Assembly (NCBI GenBank): GCA_008330645.1
Contig: VLTN01000010.1
Coordinates: 372,001 to 436,000, forward strand
Reading direction: 5' to 3'
DNA: 64,000 nucleotides
Source: Cafeteria roenbergensis
Lineage: Eukaryota; Sar; Bigyra; Bicosoecida; Cafeteriaceae
Numbering within the stretch: the stretch's first letter is position 1; every line of letters begins with the position of its first letter. Below the pieces are notes generated by a model. It saw only the letters and a list, made by a program, of their open reading frames with translations. It made no database searches and was not told the DNA's origin. This document shows positions 1 to 11,600 of this stretch, piece by piece. The position numbers were made by a program, and so were the translations under genes.

Positions 1-1528
1 GCGGTAGCCTGCCGACCCGGCCATCATGGACGACGGGTGGCCGAGCTGGTTGCCGAAGGCGTCCGCGCGTCCGGCGGGCCCGTCGCGCTGGCCGAAGGGC
101 GGCACCAGAGACCCGCCGGCGCCGCTGCCTCCCGCGGATGCAAGGTGGTGGGAAGACATGAGCTGGGAGCCGTTCGATCCGGAGCTGGAGTAGGAGGGCG
201 TCGTGTGCGTGGTGGGAACCGCAATAGCGGGGCGGGAGGGGTATTGCAGCGGGGGTGCCCCTGGCCCAGCCCCAGCGGGACTGGAGGAGGCGTAGCGCGC
301 CGACTGCCCGTGCGCATAGCTCATATGGGCAGAGTGAGGCGGCATCTGGTGCTGCAGCAAGGCGGAGGGCGGCGCCTGCTGGTGGGCGTGCGGCGGAGGG
401 TGAGCAGCAGCAGCGTGTCCCCCAACGAACATGCCGCCTCCGTTCGTGCCGCTGATGCTGGGCCCCGCGCCGTGCGCGCTCCACCCCGCGTCCAAGGCCG
501 CGTCCCGTCCTGCGGCGGCTGCGCGGCGCCCAGAGCGCCTGCTGCCGCCGGTGGCGGGACTGGCGTCGCCGCTGACTGCGCTGGAGCCAGGGGCCGCGCC
601 AAGCGTTGCGCCTGCTTCATCGGCGGCGACGCCCCTCCACGCCTTGCCAGCGCTTCGGGCCGCCTTGCCGGGAAGCCGCTTCTTTGCCTCCTGCACCTTG
701 AGCGCGCGCTGGCCCGACTTGTTCGTCCGACGGACCACCTTGCCAAGGTCCTCGAACCCGTTCTTGTGGAAGTACTCGTGCTCGTAGATGACCCAGTCGG
801 GGCTGTCCGGGTCGGCAACGCGAGAAAACCTGCGGGGAGGAGTGGGAATCAAACAACAAACGCCGCTCGCAGCATCGCAGCGACGGAACGACCGCATCTC
901 GCAACGAGGCCAGCTGCAAAGGGCTGCCGGCGAATTCGCAATGCCGGCGCAGGTCCGTCCTCTGGGGCCAGCCACACCGCAGTCCAAGGGCAAGGCACGC
1001 CCAGCGGTGCCAAGCCCAGCGCTTCGCTCGGGCGGCCGAGCCCCGCTCCGCTGCTTCGCTCACGCGTAAAAGTTGAGCTGCGACTCGAGCAGGAGCCCAA
1101 CGTAGCCAAAGCGGGAAGGGAGGGGTCGCAGGGGTCTGGGCGGAGAGCTAGCGGCGGGCTCGGCGGCGCGTTGCGTGGCGGCGGCGCGGACCGCTGAGAG
1201 CACCAGCCTCGGAGACACGGCGCTTGGCCGCGCTCCCCCCGCGGCTGATGGGCACCCCCCTGCACGGGTGCCCCTGCCCGCAGCGCGTCCCTCCATGTTG
1301 CGGAGCCTGTCTCACCTGCCTGCACGTGCTGCTAAACTTGGAGGTCCGGAAGTACTTGCCGAGCACCTCGGCTTCCAGCCTTTTCACGTCCTTGACGACG
1401 AACCTCGTCCCCGTGGCGTCCCAGCCGATGATCTCGCTGTCGCCCTCGTCCACCATCGCGTACAAGGACGTCAAAAACTTGGCGACCGGGCGGTTCGTCA
1501 GCGACTGCGGCCTGCGGCCGTCGGCCAT
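1..1528 (-). CDS. Heat-shock factor (HSF-type) transcription factor, 3' end beyond the left edge
   Basis: The encoded protein starts at the ATG ending at 1528. Three exons can be read: 1316-1528, a 14-nt microexon 1064-1077, and 829 to the window edge. Joined, they give an HSF DNA-binding domain at about residues 12-110. It begins VAKFLTSLYAMVDEGD, passes through FSSTCRQLNFYAFSRV, and continues as DWVIYEHEYFHKNG and a basic stretch VVRRTNKSG. HSF domains bind nGAAn arrays as trimers and activate heat-shock genes in the nucleus. The usual family core is FSSFVRQLN; here FV is replaced by TC, so this copy is divergent. The tail is rich in Gly, Ser, Ala, His and Pro and looks disordered. No stop is seen before base 1, so the C-terminus is missing. 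Introns are 1078-1315 and 830-1063 (gtgaga/cgcag and gtgagc/cgcag). The family call is firm; whether it is stress-responsive cannot be seen. Confidence 0.88.
1064..1077 (-). other. 14-nt microexon of the HSF gene
   Basis: On the minus strand a 14-base exon encodes L-N-F-Y and two bases of the next Ala codon. It is preceded by tcgcag and followed by gtgagc. It joins exon 1, ending S-T-C-R-Q, to exon 3, starting A-F-S-R-V. This restores the RQLNFYxF core of the HSF recognition domain in frame (213 + 14 nt leaves phase 2, completed by the first base of exon 3). Without it the DNA-binding domain would lose its most conserved motif and shift frame. Confidence 0.85.
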
Positions 1529-2097
1529 GGCGGCCACCTCGCCCAACGGAGGAACCGGTGCCGAGCCAACGCCTCGCCTGCTACCCGCTGCACCCGGGGG
1601 GTCGCCGCGGCGCCGGAGCTGCAAGTCCGCACCCAGGAACGCTGGGCTCCGAGCTCTGTGCATCTGCCGACGCGAGGAGCAGCGCAAGCGAACACTGCAA
1701 TGGAACACTTGCGCGCCTCTGCAGCGCCGCCCGGCAGCGACACTGGCCTGCCAAGGGGCGGCCGCGCGGGTCGATGCGCCGGAAAGCAAGCCTATCTGCA
1801 AGGAGCGACCACTGGGCGGTGCCGCGGCCCATTTTTGTTCGAGAAGGCGGCTGAGGCGAGGCAGGAAGAAGCGGCGCGCGATTGCGATGAGCGCGGCGGG
1901 TCGGCAAACTTTGACCGTCGCCGGCGAGCAAGACTGCGCCCCGTGACTGATCCGCGTTGCTGTCCCTGCCGGCGCGCTATAACTGGCCGCCCGGCGCCCT
2001 CTGACAGCTCGTGCGCATGAATATCGCGAGTAGGCGTGTGGTGCAGGGGCGGGCGAACGCTTCGGTGCGAGGAGCGCGACGCGCGGGCGGGCACACG
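1529..2097. other. Spacer: HSF upstream region and transporter 3' flank
   Basis: This 569-base stretch lies between the HSF start and the transporter stop, both on the minus strand. It should carry the HSF promoter and 5' leader and the transporter 3' UTR. The open frame upstream of the HSF ATG is arginine-rich and without family similarity, so I did not extend the gene. No TATA box, tRNA or repeat was recognised. Confidence 0.5.
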
Positions 2098-3767
2098 CTA
2101 CTCTTCGACGCTGCTGCAGCCGTCGCCCACAAGGCGCTCCGCCAGCGCCATGCCCGGGCCGCCCTCATCGGCCGGCTCGTCGGGCCCCTGGAGTCCCTCG
2201 ATCTTGTCGCCCTTTGCGAGGAGCACAAACACGCCATTTCCGACCACCGCGATGGAAAGCCCAATCCAGAATACAGTGCGCCACTCTGCCACCGTCTCGG
2301 GCGACCGGACGTCCGAAGTGACAATGTAGCCGGTCAGCAGCGGGCTAATGATCCCCGGGAGCGTCCCCATCGTGTTGGAGAAGCCGAGCACGATGCCTCC
2401 AAAGTACGGCGCCAGGTCAAGGATGTTCGGAGCGTATCCGCCCGCCGACGCGACGCCAACGAGCGTCACCGACACCGTGACGAGAGCAACTGCCACCGCG
2501 GCGTTGGTCGTGTACCCTGCAAGCACCAGAGCAAGGCCCGCGAGCACCTCGAAGATGCCCTGAAACACGCGGCGGGTTGTGACCACTCGCCAGCCGCGGC
2601 GGTGGATCAGCCAGTCGGCTGCGCGCCCAGACAGCGTCGACCCCAAGAAGCAGCCAATGTAGGGGAGCACTGCGAGGCCGCCGCTGGCCTTCAGATCAAA
2701 CCCGAGCTCGTACTTGAGGTAGTCTGGCAGCCACGTCAAGAGCGTGTAGAAGAGCCAGTTGTTCGCCACATGGCCGCAGACCACCCCCCAAATGGCTGGA
2801 GTGCCCACGATCTTTCTCCACGGCACCGGCTCAGTGCCGTCAAATGCGGTAGGCAGCGAGGACACGATGAGGTCGCGCTCCTCCTCGGAGATGCGGGGGT
2901 CGTCCCGAGGGCGGTCGCTGACAAGAAGCCACCAGGGAACGAGCCACAGCGCTGCCGCCGCGCTGGACACGTAGTAGACCAGGGGCCAGCCAAAGCTGCT
3001 CGTGACCAGGGCCCCAGCAATGGGAAACGCAAACGTTGTCCCCAAGTACGCTCCTGCCCAGACGAACCCGACGGTCTGAGACCGCTCTGCACACACACAG
3101 GCGGCAGCGGCCAGAAGAGCCACGGGCAGAGGACAGGTGAGGCCGGCTTCCCAAGGAGCCACCCATGCGCGGCTCGTCCTGCCGCTCCATCCCTGAAGCA
3201 GCGAGCTCACCTTCCAAAGGCGACCACGCGCCCATGAGGCTGTGCAACGCGGGGTACGACACTGCCTCCCCAACGCCGGTCAGGACCCGAACAGCGATGA
3301 GCAGCGGGAAGCTTCCGGCAACAACGGGGGTGAGTGCCGTGAGAACTGCAGGGACCAGGACCCCGAGCGCAAGCACAAGTTTCGGGCCATAGCGCACCGA
3401 CAAGTAGCCGCCACCGAGCTGCAGCGTGATGTAGCCGAAGAAGAACGCGCTGAGGACCCACCCCTTCTCGTCGGGAGACCACCCGAACTCTTGCGCCATC
3501 GGGACCACGGCCACAGACACGATGACCCTCAGGACCTGCGGCAGGCTAAAAGGAGAGCGCCACTTGCGCTCGAAGCGTTGCACGCGAAGGAGATGCACCC
3601 CCCCCCCTGGAGCTGAAGCAGTGCAGACCAGCGACGCAGCGCACCTGGTTGGGTCTCACATACACCACGAAGAGGCCCAGGTGGGCCAGCAGTGCCACAA
3701 TGTGGCGCTGCCCGAAGCCGCAGCAGCGTCCGTTGGTTGCTGCTGGCGGGGCGTCGCCGACTCGCAT
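2098..3767 (-). CDS. SLC17-family (sialin / PHT4-type) major facilitator anion transporter
   Basis: Three exons, 3660-3767, 3211-3535 and 2098-3086, give a 473-residue protein, the usual length for the family. Introns are 3536-3659 and 3087-3210, both 124 nt, with gtgaga/gcag and gtgagc/gcag borders. Exon 1 encodes the first membrane helix (RHIVALLAHLGLFVVY), which joins in frame to LRVIVSVAVVPMAQEFGW. Family hallmarks follow: GYITLQLGGGYLSVRYG, the helix-4 segment RVLTGVGEAVSYPALH, WSPLEERSQ restored exactly across the second intron, and DDPRISEEERDLI before the central loop. SLC17 proteins move organic or inorganic anions, including sialic acid (sialin), glutamate, nucleotides and phosphate, driven by H+ or Na+ gradients. 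Substrate cannot be read from sequence alone. The neighbour, a sialic-acid lyase transcribed from the same spacer, makes a sialin-like role attractive but unproven. Confidence 0.9.
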
Positions 3768-4194
3768 AGCTGGCCGCGTGCGCGAGCGCACAGCCCCCCG
3801 GGGCACGACTCCCGACCTTGGCGAAGTAGGGGGCAGACAGCTGGGCGCGCTGCGCGCTGCTGTTGGCGTGGGGCCGGTCAGAGTGTTGGAAAACGGATCC
3901 GACCGCAACTCGCTGTAGTGGCAGAGCCGGGACGCAAGACAGGTCGCCGCGGCCGCACGCACGCGCACCCACCATCCCGCGCAGCCATGGCCGCAGCGGC
4001 AGGGGAGTGCACCACGCATTCGGCGCCGGCTGGCGGGTCGGGCGAGCCCGCGACATGCATGGATCCAGCGATTGCCGAGTTTCGGGTGCGTTCTGAACGG
4101 CGGCGCAATCTCGCGTCCAGCGAGGCACAGGCGGGATCGGCGCGTGGCTGTGCTGTGAATTTTGACGCGGCGGGACCCATGTCCTCTGGTGTGC
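3768..4194. promoter_or_regulatory. Shared divergent promoter region of the SLC17 transporter and the lyase
   Basis: These 427 bases separate two genes that start in opposite directions, so both promoters must lie here unless 5' UTR introns reach elsewhere. An ATG-led plus-strand frame in this stretch could be an upstream leader, but it shows no family similarity. A cgcag acceptor-like site lies just inside the lyase frame (about 4230), so a spliced alternative first exon is possible. I see no recognisable transcription-factor site. Confidence 0.5.
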
Positions 4195-5387
4195 ATGCTG
4201 CCGCGTCGACCGGTCGTGCTCGGTGCGCAGGTGGGCGAGTTTGCGGGCGCCACGTACTCCCCGTTTACCGACGACGGGCTGTCCCTGAATTTGGACGCCA
4301 TCGGCCCTTACGCCGCATTCCTCGCGTCCAAGGGACTGCACTGCGTGTTCATCAACGGCACATCGGGGGAGAGCATGAGCCTCAGCGAGGCTGAGCGGAA
4401 GGCCATCACGGAGCGTTGGGTTGCGGAAGGCGCCAAGCAGTCCCCGCGGATCCGGGTCGTCGCCCACATCGGCTGCGACTCCCTCACGGCGACGTGCGAG
4501 CTGGCCAGGCACGCGCAGGAGGTGGGTGTGGACGCCATCTCGTCCATGGCGCCCGTGATGCTCAAGCCCACATCGGCGGCAGAGCTTGCGGGCTGGCTCA
4601 AGCACGTGTGTGCGGCCGCGCCACGGACACCCTTTTACTATTACCACTTCCCAGCCATCACGGGCATCGGGGTCAACCCGCTGTCCATCCTCCGCGCAGT
4701 GGAAGCCGCCCGCATTCCTCAGTTCCGCGGGTTCAAGTTCACAGACTACAGCCTGTTCGACTACGAGCGCTGCGTGACGCACGCCGGCGGCGCCTACGAG
4801 ATCTGCTACGGGAGGGACGACGCCCTCCTCGGAGGCATTGCCACGGGGGCGACGTCGCACATTGGGAATGGCTTCTGCTTCATGATCGGGCCGTTCAAGA
4901 GGATCAAGGCCGGTGAGTTGGCAAGGCAGACGCGCCTCATCGACGGGCCATCCGCCGCCCAGGGCGCCCTGGACGCGGGCGCACGTGCCTGAGTCCCCCC
5001 TCGCCTTCCGCCCGCCGCTGCCCCTTGCCGTGGTCGCACTTCCACCTGCGTAGGCACCGCGCGCATCCGCGCTGTCCTGGCCAATCGCCTGCACGCTTCG
5101 GCCAGCAACTAGCCTAGCCCCCGATGCCGCTCCTCCCCGCTGTCGCAGCCGTTGCGCGCGGCGACCTGGCGGCCGCCCGCAAGGAGCAGGCCATGGTGAA
5201 CCGCGTGGTGGAGGTGATGGGCGACCCCGCGTTCGGCTCTGGCCTCGCAGCGTCCAAGGCCATGCAGGCGCTTCGCGGCGTGCCGGTGGGCCCCGTGCGG
5301 CTTCCCATCCGCGCGCTGGACGCGGCTGCCATGACGTTGCTGCGCGCGAGGCTGGACGCGCTCGGATTCTTCGACTGGTGCGACTGA
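4195..5387 (+). CDS. NPL: N-acetylneuraminate lyase (DapA/NanA superfamily)
   Basis: Two exons, 4195-4912 and 5149-5387, give 318 residues, normal for the enzyme. The intron (gtgagt...tcgcag, 4913-5148) joins FKRIKA to AVARGDLAAARKEQ. The enzyme is a class I aldolase that splits N-acetylneuraminate into N-acetylmannosamine and pyruvate. Visible signatures are the substrate loop INGTSGESMSLS, the FYYYHFPAITG segment whose last Tyr (about Y150) aligns with the catalytic Tyr, and GFKFTDYS whose Lys (about K181) is the expected Schiff-base residue. The wide HFPAITG and KFTD environment fits neuraminate lyase better than dihydrodipicolinate synthase. I chose the ATG at 4195 because the frame upstream has no other ATG; a spliced upstream exon cannot be excluded. 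It sits head-to-head with an SLC17 transporter. Confidence 0.88.
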
Positions 5388-5654
5388 CGCGGGCGTCTCG
5401 CTCGCCTCTCGGCACAAGGCTCGTGGCAGCAACATGGCTGGCGCATGGCGCCCCCTGCCTCCCGGCGTGTCTGCGAGAGAGAGCGTGTGGGTGTGGGTGT
5501 GGGACGGCGGCCAAAGCCGAAAGCGAGCACACAAATTTGAGCAGTTTTCGCAACGGCCTGCACGCGAAAACGGGACTCGCCCAGAAGCAATGTGCAGCAG
5601 GGACGCAGCGCGCAGGGAAGGCGGGACGGGCCGGGGTGAGCGCCGCAGACGGCA
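5388..5654. other. Convergent 3' spacer between lyase and dynein
   Basis: These 267 bases hold the 3' ends of two genes that meet tail to tail. No polyadenylation signal, repeat or RNA gene was recognised. Confidence 0.5.
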
Positions 5655-8600
5655 TCACTGGTCGGTGTTGAGGGCGAGCGCCACGCCCTGAAGCACCCAG
5701 AGCGAGGGGTGCTCGTCTGTTGCCAGGTCGGCCTCGAACACAAGTCCGACGCCCATGGCGTTGCGGCGCGACTGCGTGACGTACACGGGGGCGCGGAACG
5801 TGCCGTGGAGCTTGAGCTTGGCGGCCTCGATGGGGATCACCTGCAGGATGGGCAGCTCTGTGACGAGCACCTTGGGGTCCTGGCGCTTGAGCACCGACCG
5901 CTCCAGGTCCCACCCGGCACCCTCCAGGTACAGCCCGCGCACGTAGCAGCCGTCCTCGAGGGCGTGCGGGATGGTGTCCGCCTCCAAGTGCTCGGTGACC
6001 ATGGTGAAGAGGGTGGACTTGTCCAGCGGCCAGTGCTTGCGGCGGCAGGTCATCTGCACCAGGGCGGTCAGGAAGGACTCCGGGATGTGCAGGCCGGAGA
6101 GCCACATGACGGGAGGCTGGCCGCCGCCCACCCAGTCGCGGTACTGCGAGAGACGGTCCTCGAAGTGCTGGATCCAGGACCCGAGGGGCTTCTCCGTCTT
6201 GGGGGCCTTGGCGGCCCACATGGCCGGGAGGAAGCCGTTGAAGAGGGCCTCGGCCAGGGCCTCGAGCTCGTCGGACATGCCGATCTCGCCCTTGAGCGCC
6301 CGGGAGAGGTCGGCGAGCGACGAGTCGATGGTCGCCACGAGGATGTTCCAGCGCTCCAGCTCCTGGAGCAGCACGATCTGCGTGGGCGTCGGCGTGGCGC
6401 CCTCCAAGGTGAAGCGCTTCTTGATGTTCAGGATGTCCTCCTGCTCCGGGACCTTGCCCTGCACGTCGTCGATGGTCGACTGGATGACGGACTCGCGCGA
6501 CACGCCCTCGCCCCCGCCGGCAGAGCGAGGCTGGAGGTCGATGAGGTTCCGCCAGAGGTCTTTGGAGGCCTGCATGAAGTAGCCGATTTCGGCGTTGGGG
6601 TGCAGGCCAAAGACCGCGGGGCCGTTGACGAGCGGCAGCTCCTCCACGCGAGTGCGGTACTCCTCCAGCGAGCCGTCCATTGGCAGCGTGTAGTCGTGGC
6701 CCTCGCGGGAGAAGTAGAACTGCTGGCTGTCGTCGAAGAGGAAGTCGCCCATGTACTCGTTGAGGTACGTCACCAGCACGCGGCGGTCGAAGTCGTCGCT
6801 CACGCGGCCGCCGTACATGGCGTCCCCGATGAGGTACTTGAGGCTTCCCCACGGGAGCATCTCGTCGCCGTTGTCAAAGGCCTTGGTGAGGTAGAGGCCG
6901 AGCAGCTGGCGGGAGACCTTGAAGTCGGACTCGTTAAAGTCGTACGAAACGTTCCAGCCGATCTTGCCATACTTGCGGCGCTCCAGCACCACGGCGTGCA
7001 GGAAGCAGAGGCCGTACACGAGCGGCTTGTAGGCCGAGTGAGGGCAGTCCTCCAGCTCGGGCTCGGTCATCTTGGCGAAGAGGGAGCGCATGTTGAGCAT
7101 GAGGCCGTCGGGCGGCTCCGTCACCACCTTGAGCGACCGCTGGAGAATGCCCAGGGGGAACTTGTCCGTCGGGTCCGTCGTGAGCCAGAGGCGGAAGTCC
7201 TCGTGCGGCGTGGTGTTCTCCTGCAGCCACTTCTCGAGGCGCTGCAGCCACGACGTGAGCAGGTGGCAGTTCTGCAGCAGGACCCAGTAGCCCTTGGATG
7301 CGCCCAGCTCCAGCATAGCCTCGGCCTTGGGGGCCTGGCCCTGGCCAAGGGCCAGGAAGTGGAACTTGGTCGGGGGCGGGAAGCCCTTCTCGATGCCCAG
7401 AGCCTGGATGTCGGACTGCGGGTCGGCACCCGGGCTGAGCACGAAGACGACCGGGCTCGCAGGGGCGCTCTGCGCGAAGATGCGCTCGTAGTCGATGACC
7501 GGCGGCTGGACATACTTGCTGCCCATCACGTCGACAACAAAGTCCTTGACGCCGTTGTACACGCGGTCGGGCCGCAGGCAGCGGTAGACGAGGAGGCGCT
7601 GGAACTTGTCCATGCCATCCGAGGCACCGCCGGGCAGCTCCGCGGCCTCCGGGCGCTCGAGGTCGTACCAGGCCTTCCAGTCGTCCATGTTGGCCCGAAG
7701 GCCGGCGATGATGCCCTCGTACTCGGCCCCGAGAGAGTCGAGCTTGATGAGGTCCTTCCAGCCGGCGTCGGTGATCCAGTCGGCCGGGGGCGGCTCCGTG
7801 GGGGCCGCGAGGCCCGTGTCGCCCTTGAGGAAGAAGTCGAGGAGCGACCTGTCGAGGCTGCCCTCGCCCTCGAGCACCATGATGGTGAGCTGGAAGGAGA
7901 ACATGAGCTTGTGGCGCTCGAAGATGCCGGTGCAGGTGTAGTCGTACACCTGGCTCGTCATTTCCGCGACCATGTTGGCGAGGCGGGCCGAGACCTTGGC
8001 GTCCTGCGCGGCGGCGCGGAGCGAGCGCTGGAAGACGCCGCGGAACGAGTCGAGGGAGATCTCGTACATCTTCATGATGGTCGAGAGGCCGGCCATGGCG
8101 AAGAAGAGGATCGAGCCGCGCTTGGCCGCCGGCTGGTACTGCAGGCGCGTCTTGTCGATGCGCTCCTTGGTCTTGGCCGCCTCCGTGAGCTGGTGCTGGA
8201 TGTCGATGGACTGCGCCTTTGCGTCCTCGAGGGTGCTGATCAGCTCCGTGTTGTCGAGGATGTTGCCCTTGGCGGAGCTCAGCAGGCGCAGGAGCTGCTC
8301 CTCCAGGCCGTTGAGCTTGACCGTGTTGGCGCTCATCTGGTCCACGAGGGACTTGAACTGGGCCGCGAGGTCGGGGCGCTCGTGCTCCACCACCTCGTTC
8401 AGCAGCTGGTTCTCGAGGCCCTGCATGGTCACGCTGTAGTTGATGATCATCGTCTTGCCCATGACCTCGGGGCTGTAGTGCGGGTTGGCCAGCTTGGAGG
8501 TGAGGTACAGGCGGAAGTCGTCGGACCACTCGATGGCCTTGTCGCCCAGCTTGATCATCGTCTGCGCGCCCTCCTTGAAGGTGTTTTGCTCAAGGATGGG

Positions 8601-11600
8601 GTCGATCATCGGGTCGAGCTCCTCGTCGACGCTTTCGAAGAGGAACGGCTGGCCGTACTGCACAGCCATCTCGAGGTGGCGCATGAAGTCCGAGTCGAGG
8701 AACGTCGCCTTCTTGAGCCCGGTCTCGCGCCGCGAGATCCAGCCCACTGCCTGCTGCTGGGGGTCGATGCACAGCGGGAAGCGGGAGGCGCGCGTCGTCA
8801 AGATGCCGTTCATCACCGAGTGGGAGTCGGCAGGGAGGCCCTCGCCCACCCAGCGCTGCACCTCCGCGTCGGTGACCATGAAGTCGACAAGGTCGAAGGG
8901 GGTGGTCAGCGGCAGGCCGAGCTCCGCGATGCCCGGCAGCCAGACGTCGTCCAGAAGCGTCTTGCGGAACTCGAACGTGAAGGCACCCAGGTACGACAGG
9001 AAGCCGGCAGAGAGGCAGCAGTCTCCCACCAGGCGCGTCTCCTTCTCCGCGAGGCGGTGCAGCTCCTCCGACCAGCGGCCCTTCTCCGACCCGAGCCCCT
9101 TGATGAGGCGGTTGGCGGCGTCGAGCTGCTGCTCCATCCGCTCCGCTTCCTGCTCGAGGTGCTGCTTCTCGCCGTTGCGCAGCTCGAACTCAGCCTGGAA
9201 CTCCGCGAGCTGCGACTCGAGCAGGGCGAGCTTGTCGCGCACCTCCTCCAGCTGCTCCTCGGCGCGCTCCTTCTGCTCCTCCATGGACTTGACCCTGGCC
9301 TTGAGCGGGTCGACGTCGTCGGCCACCTTCTTGTAGTTGATCATCGCCTCCACCCACTTCATCAGGCTGCCTGCCGCGGTGGACATGCTGTTGACGGCGG
9401 CGGCCTCGAGCTTGCCCTCGCGGATGTGGCGGTTGCACATGGAGATCATGTGCTTGGAGATGCGCGACTTGTCGTACTCCTGCAGGCTGCGGAGGAACTG
9501 GGAGTTGCCCATCATGGCCTGGCAGGACTTCCAGTCGGGCTCCTTGCCCTCGGTGCCAGTGGGCTTGAACGCGTACACGCAGAACAGCGTCAGCTTGATC
9601 ATGGGCTGCGGGTTCTTGTACACCTTCACCTCGTTGATCTTGTCCTTGTCGAGCACGGCGAGGGCGGCCGTTGCAGCTTCCAGGGCAGGCATGGCCAGGT
9701 CGAGCTTGGCGTTGGCCTCGGCTGCCGCCACCTCGATTCGCTTGTTGTCCTCCTGCAGCTCCTCGTCCTTGACCCGGGCGTCCTCCTGCTGCTCGGTGGC
9801 GAGGGCGCTGCTCTCGGAGATGGACTTCATGAGGGTTGCCACCTTGACCGACTGCTCCGCGACCTCCTTCTGCGCCACCTCGAGCTTGGCCTGCATGGTC
9901 GCCACCGTCGCGGCCGCCTCGTTGAGCTTGGTCAGACCGCTGTTGAGGCGCTCCGAGCGTTGGCGCAGCTTCAAGCGGCCGGTTCCCATCTGCGACTTGT
10001 AGTTCTCGATGAAGTCGAGGTAGTTCTTGGGCGTCACGTAGTTGTGGCGGCGCAGCTCCTGCTCGAACCGGGAGCTCGCCTCCACCACCGACTGGTGGAC
10101 GCGCACCATGTGCGCCTTGACGGCGTCCTTGTGGGTCCCCGACAGGGCCTCAACGCCCGTCAGGTTGGCCTCGGCGACGCGACCGAGGGCGTCCTCTGGC
10201 CAGGCGAAGAACCAGTCGATGATGGTGCTGCTGACCAGGCCGGGGAAGTTGCGGCAGCGGCGGCGCAGCGTGTCGCCCGACGGCGACATGGCAAGCACGA
10301 GGTGCAGGTTGGAGCGGCAGCGCTCAACGAAGAAGGACCAGAGGTTGGCGCTGCTCGCCGGCAGGCCCGCCGACTCGACCTCCTCGCGGACGACGGAAGC
10401 CACGCTGTCGCGCTCCTCCGGCTCGTAGAGGGCGGGCACCATTCCGGTGGTGAGCATGTTGTTGATCAGCTCGAGGAAGCCCTCCTCCACCACGTGCGCG
10501 TCGGTGAAGAGGAAGACGACGTGGCCGGCTCCGAGCTGCTTGTACAGGTCCTTGAGGTCCTCGCGGAAGTCCTTCTCGCCGTAGCCGCGGCTCAGCGAGA
10601 TCTCGAAGAGGCCGTGGCCGGCAGTGAAGGCCGCCAGGCGCGTGAGGGACTGCTTTCCGGACCCGCCGACGCCGATGAGCATCGCGTTTCCGCGCGCCAC
10701 CTTGATGATGCGCAGGATGCGCGTGAGGTGCTCCAGCGCCATGCGGAAGAGCACCAGGTTCATGGCCTTGTTCACCTCGTTGTACTCCACCAGGACGCGG
10801 TTCAGCGTGTCCGCCACGGCGTCGTAGCCGCCCAGGTCCTCGTACAGCCGCAGGTCCTCCCGGCCCTCGACGATGCGCGCAACGGCGCCCCCAAAGTCGC
10901 CGAACACCCGGGGAGTGGCGAGAGCCACGTCCGCGTCGGCGCCGAAAGACGAGCGCGTGACCTCAGCCATGAGGCCGGAGACGACGTCCACGTCCTCGGG
11001 CGAGACGAGGCGGTCCATGAAGACGCGGGTCACCTCGTTGCACCAGAGGCGGACGAACTGCGCCGACGCCGTCACGGTCTCGGGCGTGGCCAGGCAGAGG
11101 CCCTCGTACACGCGGCCGAGGTCGCGGAGGTTGAAGATGTAGTGGAACTTGGCGGGCGTAGGCGGCAGGCGCTCCACGATGTTCGAGTAGAGGCGGAGCG
11201 TGGCGCGCGTGACGCCCGCGGCCGCCGAGCGCACGCCCTCCGCGAAGGGCTCCGCGAACTTGGTGATGATCGACCCGTAGATGTGCTGCAGCACCTCGCC
11301 CGTGGGCGGGGTGAGGTTGAACACGTTGAACAGCGAGACGAAGCGGGGGTCGACGGGGTTGCGGCCGCCGCCCGGCGGGCCCATGGCCGCAAAGTAGGAC
11401 AGGTCCATGAAGGTGCGCTGCTCCAGGTCCTTCTCGCGGTCGTACATGCAGCCGCGGCCGACGAGGAAGTGGAGGAGGGCGATGGGCTGCTGCGTGCCGT
11501 ACTTGTCGACGCGGGGCATGTTCAGGTCGTCGACGAAGACCATGAGGCGCTTGCCCACGGGCGGGCCGTAGGACTTGCCGGAGCGCTTGTCCACGTTGGC

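Noticed and set aside
4195-5387. Dihydrodipicolinate synthase (lysine synthesis)
   Set aside because: The YYYHFPAITG and GFKFTDYS segments match neuraminate lyase more closely, though both belong to one superfamily.
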